A stretch of DNA of 6,758 bases from Eubacteriales bacterium. GTDB taxonomy: Bacteria; Bacillota; Clostridia; Oscillospirales; Acutalibacteraceae. The notes below the pieces were generated by a model. The model did not search any database. It saw only the letters and a program-made list of their open reading frames with translations, and had not been told where the DNA came from. The stretch lies in assembly GCA_030529125.1 (NCBI GenBank), contig JAUMXP010000091.1:1-6758 (forward strand). Reading direction: 5' to 3'. The position numbers and the translations under genes were made by a program. Below, in pieces: positions 4,736 to 6,758 of this stretch (its first letter is position 1; the number at the start of each line of letters is the position of its first letter).

Positions 4736-6758
4736 AATGTCTCGTGGAAAGTACGGCTGATAACCTCGCGCTGTTGTTCTTTAGACAGCTTGTGGAAGTT
4801 AACAGCGTAGCCAGATACTCTTATAGTAAGGTTTGGATATACCTCAGGGTCGTTGTACGCATCTATGAGCTTCTGTCTGTTCATAACATTTACGTTGATA
4901 TGGTGAGCGCCCTTCTTGAAGTAGCCGTCAAGCACAGATACAAGGTTGTTCACTCTATCCTCTTCTGTTCTACCTAAAGCTTCAGGAGTGATAGAGAATG
5001 TGTTAGAGATACCGTCACGACAGTCATCGTAGCTGATTTTAGCTACAGAGTTGAGAGATGCCAGTGCGCCATTTTCCTCGCGGTTGTGCATAGGGTTAGC
5101 ACCAGGAGCAAACGGAGAACCAGCCGCTCTGCCATCAGGGGTAGCGCCTGTGTGCTTGCCGTACATAACGTTAGAAGTGATAGTAAGCACTGAGAGTGTG
5201 TGGATAGCTTCACGATATGCAGGGGTTTTTCTAAGCTCTGTTATCATACGGTGAGTAAGGTCTTTAGCGATAAGGTCTACCCTGTCATCATCGTTACCGA
5301 ATTTAGGGAAATCGCCGTGAGTTGAGAACTCTACGATGTATCCGTTCTCGTCAGTAATCGGGAAAACAGATGAATATCTGATAGCGCTGAGTGAGTCAGC
5401 AACAACTGACAAGCCAGCAATACCAAAAGCCATGAAGCGCTCAACTGAGGTATCGTGCAGAGCCATCTGAGTTTTCTCATATGCGTATTTATCGTGCATG
5501 TAGTGGATGACGTTCATAGTGTTAACATAGAGGTTAGACAGCCACTTGATGTAGATGTCAAAACGCTCCATAACAGCATAGTAGTCAAGTTTAGCCCCCT
5601 CGATAACAGGCATCTGAGGACCGATGTGCATACCGCTTGTAGTATCGTAACCACCGTTTAATGCAATAAGTAAAAGTTTAGCAAGGTTACATCTAGCGCC
5701 GAAGAACTGCATCTGTTTGCCGAGCTTCATAGCAGAAACGCAACAAGCAATAGCGTAGTCATCGCCATAGATAGGACGCATAACGTCGTCGTTTTCGTAC
5801 TGGATAGAGTCGGTATCTGATGAAACCTTAGCGCAGAAACGCTTGAAGTTCTCAGGCAAGGACTCAGACCACAGCACTGTGAGGTTAGGCTCAGGAGAAG
5901 ACCCCAGAGTGTACAGAGTGTTGAGCATTCTGAATGTGCTCTTTGAAACTAAAGTTCTGCCGTCTTCACCCATACCGCCGAGTGCCTCGGTGATCCACAT
6001 AGGGTCACCACCGAACAGCTCGTTGTACTCAGGAGTACGCAGATGACGAGCGATTCGAAGCTTCATGACAAAATCGTCGATGAGCTCCTGAGCTGTCTGT
6101 TCAGTCAGAATGCCATTTTTAATGTCACGCTCAATGTAAATATCGAAGAAAGTGCTGACACGTCCCAAAGACATAGCCGCACCGTTTTGTTCCTTGATAG
6201 CTGCAAGATACGCAAAATATGTCCACTGGATTGCTTCTCTAGCATCTTTAGCAGGCTGAGAAATATCGTAGCCGTACAGCTCTGCCATATCCTTCATAAA
6301 GCCTAAGAAAGAAATCTGCTTGTAGAGTTCTTCGTACAGGCGGATTTCGTCAGAATCAAGTGAGCCAGTAGAAAGCTGAGCTTTGTCCCTCTTCTTCTCT
6401 TCTATGAGTTTATCAACACCGTAGAGCGCAACTCTACGATAGTCGCCGATGATTCTGCCACGACCGTAAGCGTCAGGCAAACCAGTGATAACGTGGCACT
6501 TACGTGCAGCACGCATCTCGTCAGTATAAGCTCTGAAAACGCCGTCGTTGTGAGTAGTGCGATAGCGGAACTCGTCTTCAATCTTCTTGCTCAGCTCGTA
6601 GCCGTAAGCGTGACAAGCCTGTCTAGCCATACGGATACCACCAAAAGGATTGACACCACGCTTAAGTGGTCTGTTAGTCTGCATACCAACGATTATTTCG
6701 TTGTCTTTATCGATATAGCCCGGTGAGTAGCTTGTGAGTGATGATACAGTATCTGTGT
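4732..6758 (-). CDS. pflB: Pyruvate formate-lyase (formate C-acetyltransferase), 5' end beyond right edge
   Basis: This glycyl-radical enzyme converts pyruvate and CoA to acetyl-CoA and formate in anaerobic fermentation. The frame is open to the right edge. The internal ATG at 6684 is not the start, because the 24 codons before it encode conserved sequence (SPGYIDKDNEIIVGMQT, compare the GYI...IVGLQT stretch of E. coli PflB). About 674 residues are visible and roughly 80 N-terminal ones are missing, judged from the spacing of E. coli landmarks. Counting from the internal Met, the catalytic Cys-Cys pair in YAIACCVSAMK is at 314-315. The substrate-site arginines are in AYGRGRIIGDYRR (72-84) and FFGARCNLAK (327-336). 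The radical-bearing glycine in IRVSGYAV is Gly625, codon 4812-4810. These favour true PFL over glycerol dehydratase or other glycyl-radical enzymes. pflA follows with an ATGA overlap. Confidence 0.97.
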   Translation of the reverse strand, partial: TDTVSSLTSYSPGYIDKDNEIIVGMQTNRPLKRGVNPFGGIRMARQACHAYGYELSKKIEDEFRYRTTHNDGVFRAYTDEMRAARKCHVITGLPDAYGRGRIIGDYRRVALYGVDKLIEEKKRDKAQLSTGSLDSDEIRLYEELYKQISFLGFMKDMAELYGYDISQPAKDAREAIQWTYFAYLAAIKEQNGAAMSLGRVSTFFDIYIERDIKNGILTEQTAQELIDDFVMKLRIARHLRTPEYNELFGGDPMWITEALGGMGEDGRTLVSKSTFRMLNTLYTLGSSPEPNLTVLWSESLPENFKRFCAKVSSDTDSIQYENDDVMRPIYGDDYAIACCVSAMKLGKQMQFFGARCNLAKLLLIALNGGYDTTSGMHIGPQMPVIEGAKLDYYAVMERFDIYIKWLSNLYVNTMNVIHYMHDKYAYEKTQMALHDTSVERFMAFGIAGLSVVADSLSAIRYSSVFPITDENGYIVEFSTHGDFPKFGNDDDRVDLIAKDLTHRMITELRKTPAYREAIHTLSVLTITSNVMYGKHTGATPDGRAAGSPFAPGANPMHNREENGALASLNSVAKISYDDCRDGISNTFSITPEALGRTEEDRVNNLVSVLDGYFKKGAHHINVNVMNRQKLIDAYNDPEVYPNLTIRVSGYAVNFHKLSKEQQREVISRTFHETL

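Noticed and set aside
6682..6684. ATG at 6684 as the start of pflB
   Set aside because: Conserved PFL sequence continues in frame for 24 codons upstream to the window edge, so this is an internal methionine and the gene is cut by the window.

Overview
The window is a compact stretch of bacterial chromosome, and every gene I can support lies on the minus strand. It reads from right to left as two transcription units. Protein style (clostridial-type pyruvate formate-lyase and activase, GlmM, RuvABC), strong AGGAG-type ribosome binding sites and moderate base composition suggest an anaerobic Bacillota, probably a Clostridia/Oscillospirales-like gut organism. That placement is inference from sequence style only.

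Unit 1 (right, 6758 to about 3958) is pflB-pflA: the glycyl-radical enzyme pyruvate formate-lyase, cut at its N-terminus by the window edge, and its radical-SAM activating enzyme. The genes overlap by ATGA, and a strong intrinsic terminator (3992-3958) ends the unit. Together they carry out anaerobic conversion of pyruvate and CoA to acetyl-CoA and formate.

Unit 2 (about 3946 to the left edge) begins at a good sigma-A-type promoter (TTGCTA, 17 nt, TGA-TATAAT) only about a dozen bases past the pfl terminator. It contains ruvC-ruvA-ruvB, the complete Holliday-junction branch migration and resolution machinery. These are followed by glmM (phosphoglucosamine mutase, for UDP-GlcNAc and cell-wall synthesis). 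The last visible gene is the first 87 codons of a probable class I SAM-dependent (RlmI/COG1092-like) methyltransferase that runs off the left edge. Junctions are tight: ruvC/ruvA overlap ATGA, ruvA-ruvB gap 51 nt, ruvB-glmM gap 40 nt, glmM/methyltransferase overlap TGATG.

No RNA gene, mobile element, CRISPR array or repeat family is visible, and no gene-free stretch exceeds 300 bases; the longest is the roughly 150-base pflA-ruvC intergenic region. I found no undescribed system. The points worth a second look are modest: a cysteine in place of the usual aromatic residue in the PflA cluster motif, the start codon of ruvC, the edge gene that is easy to miss, the ruv-glmM-methyltransferase linkage, and a possible weak promoter before ruvB.
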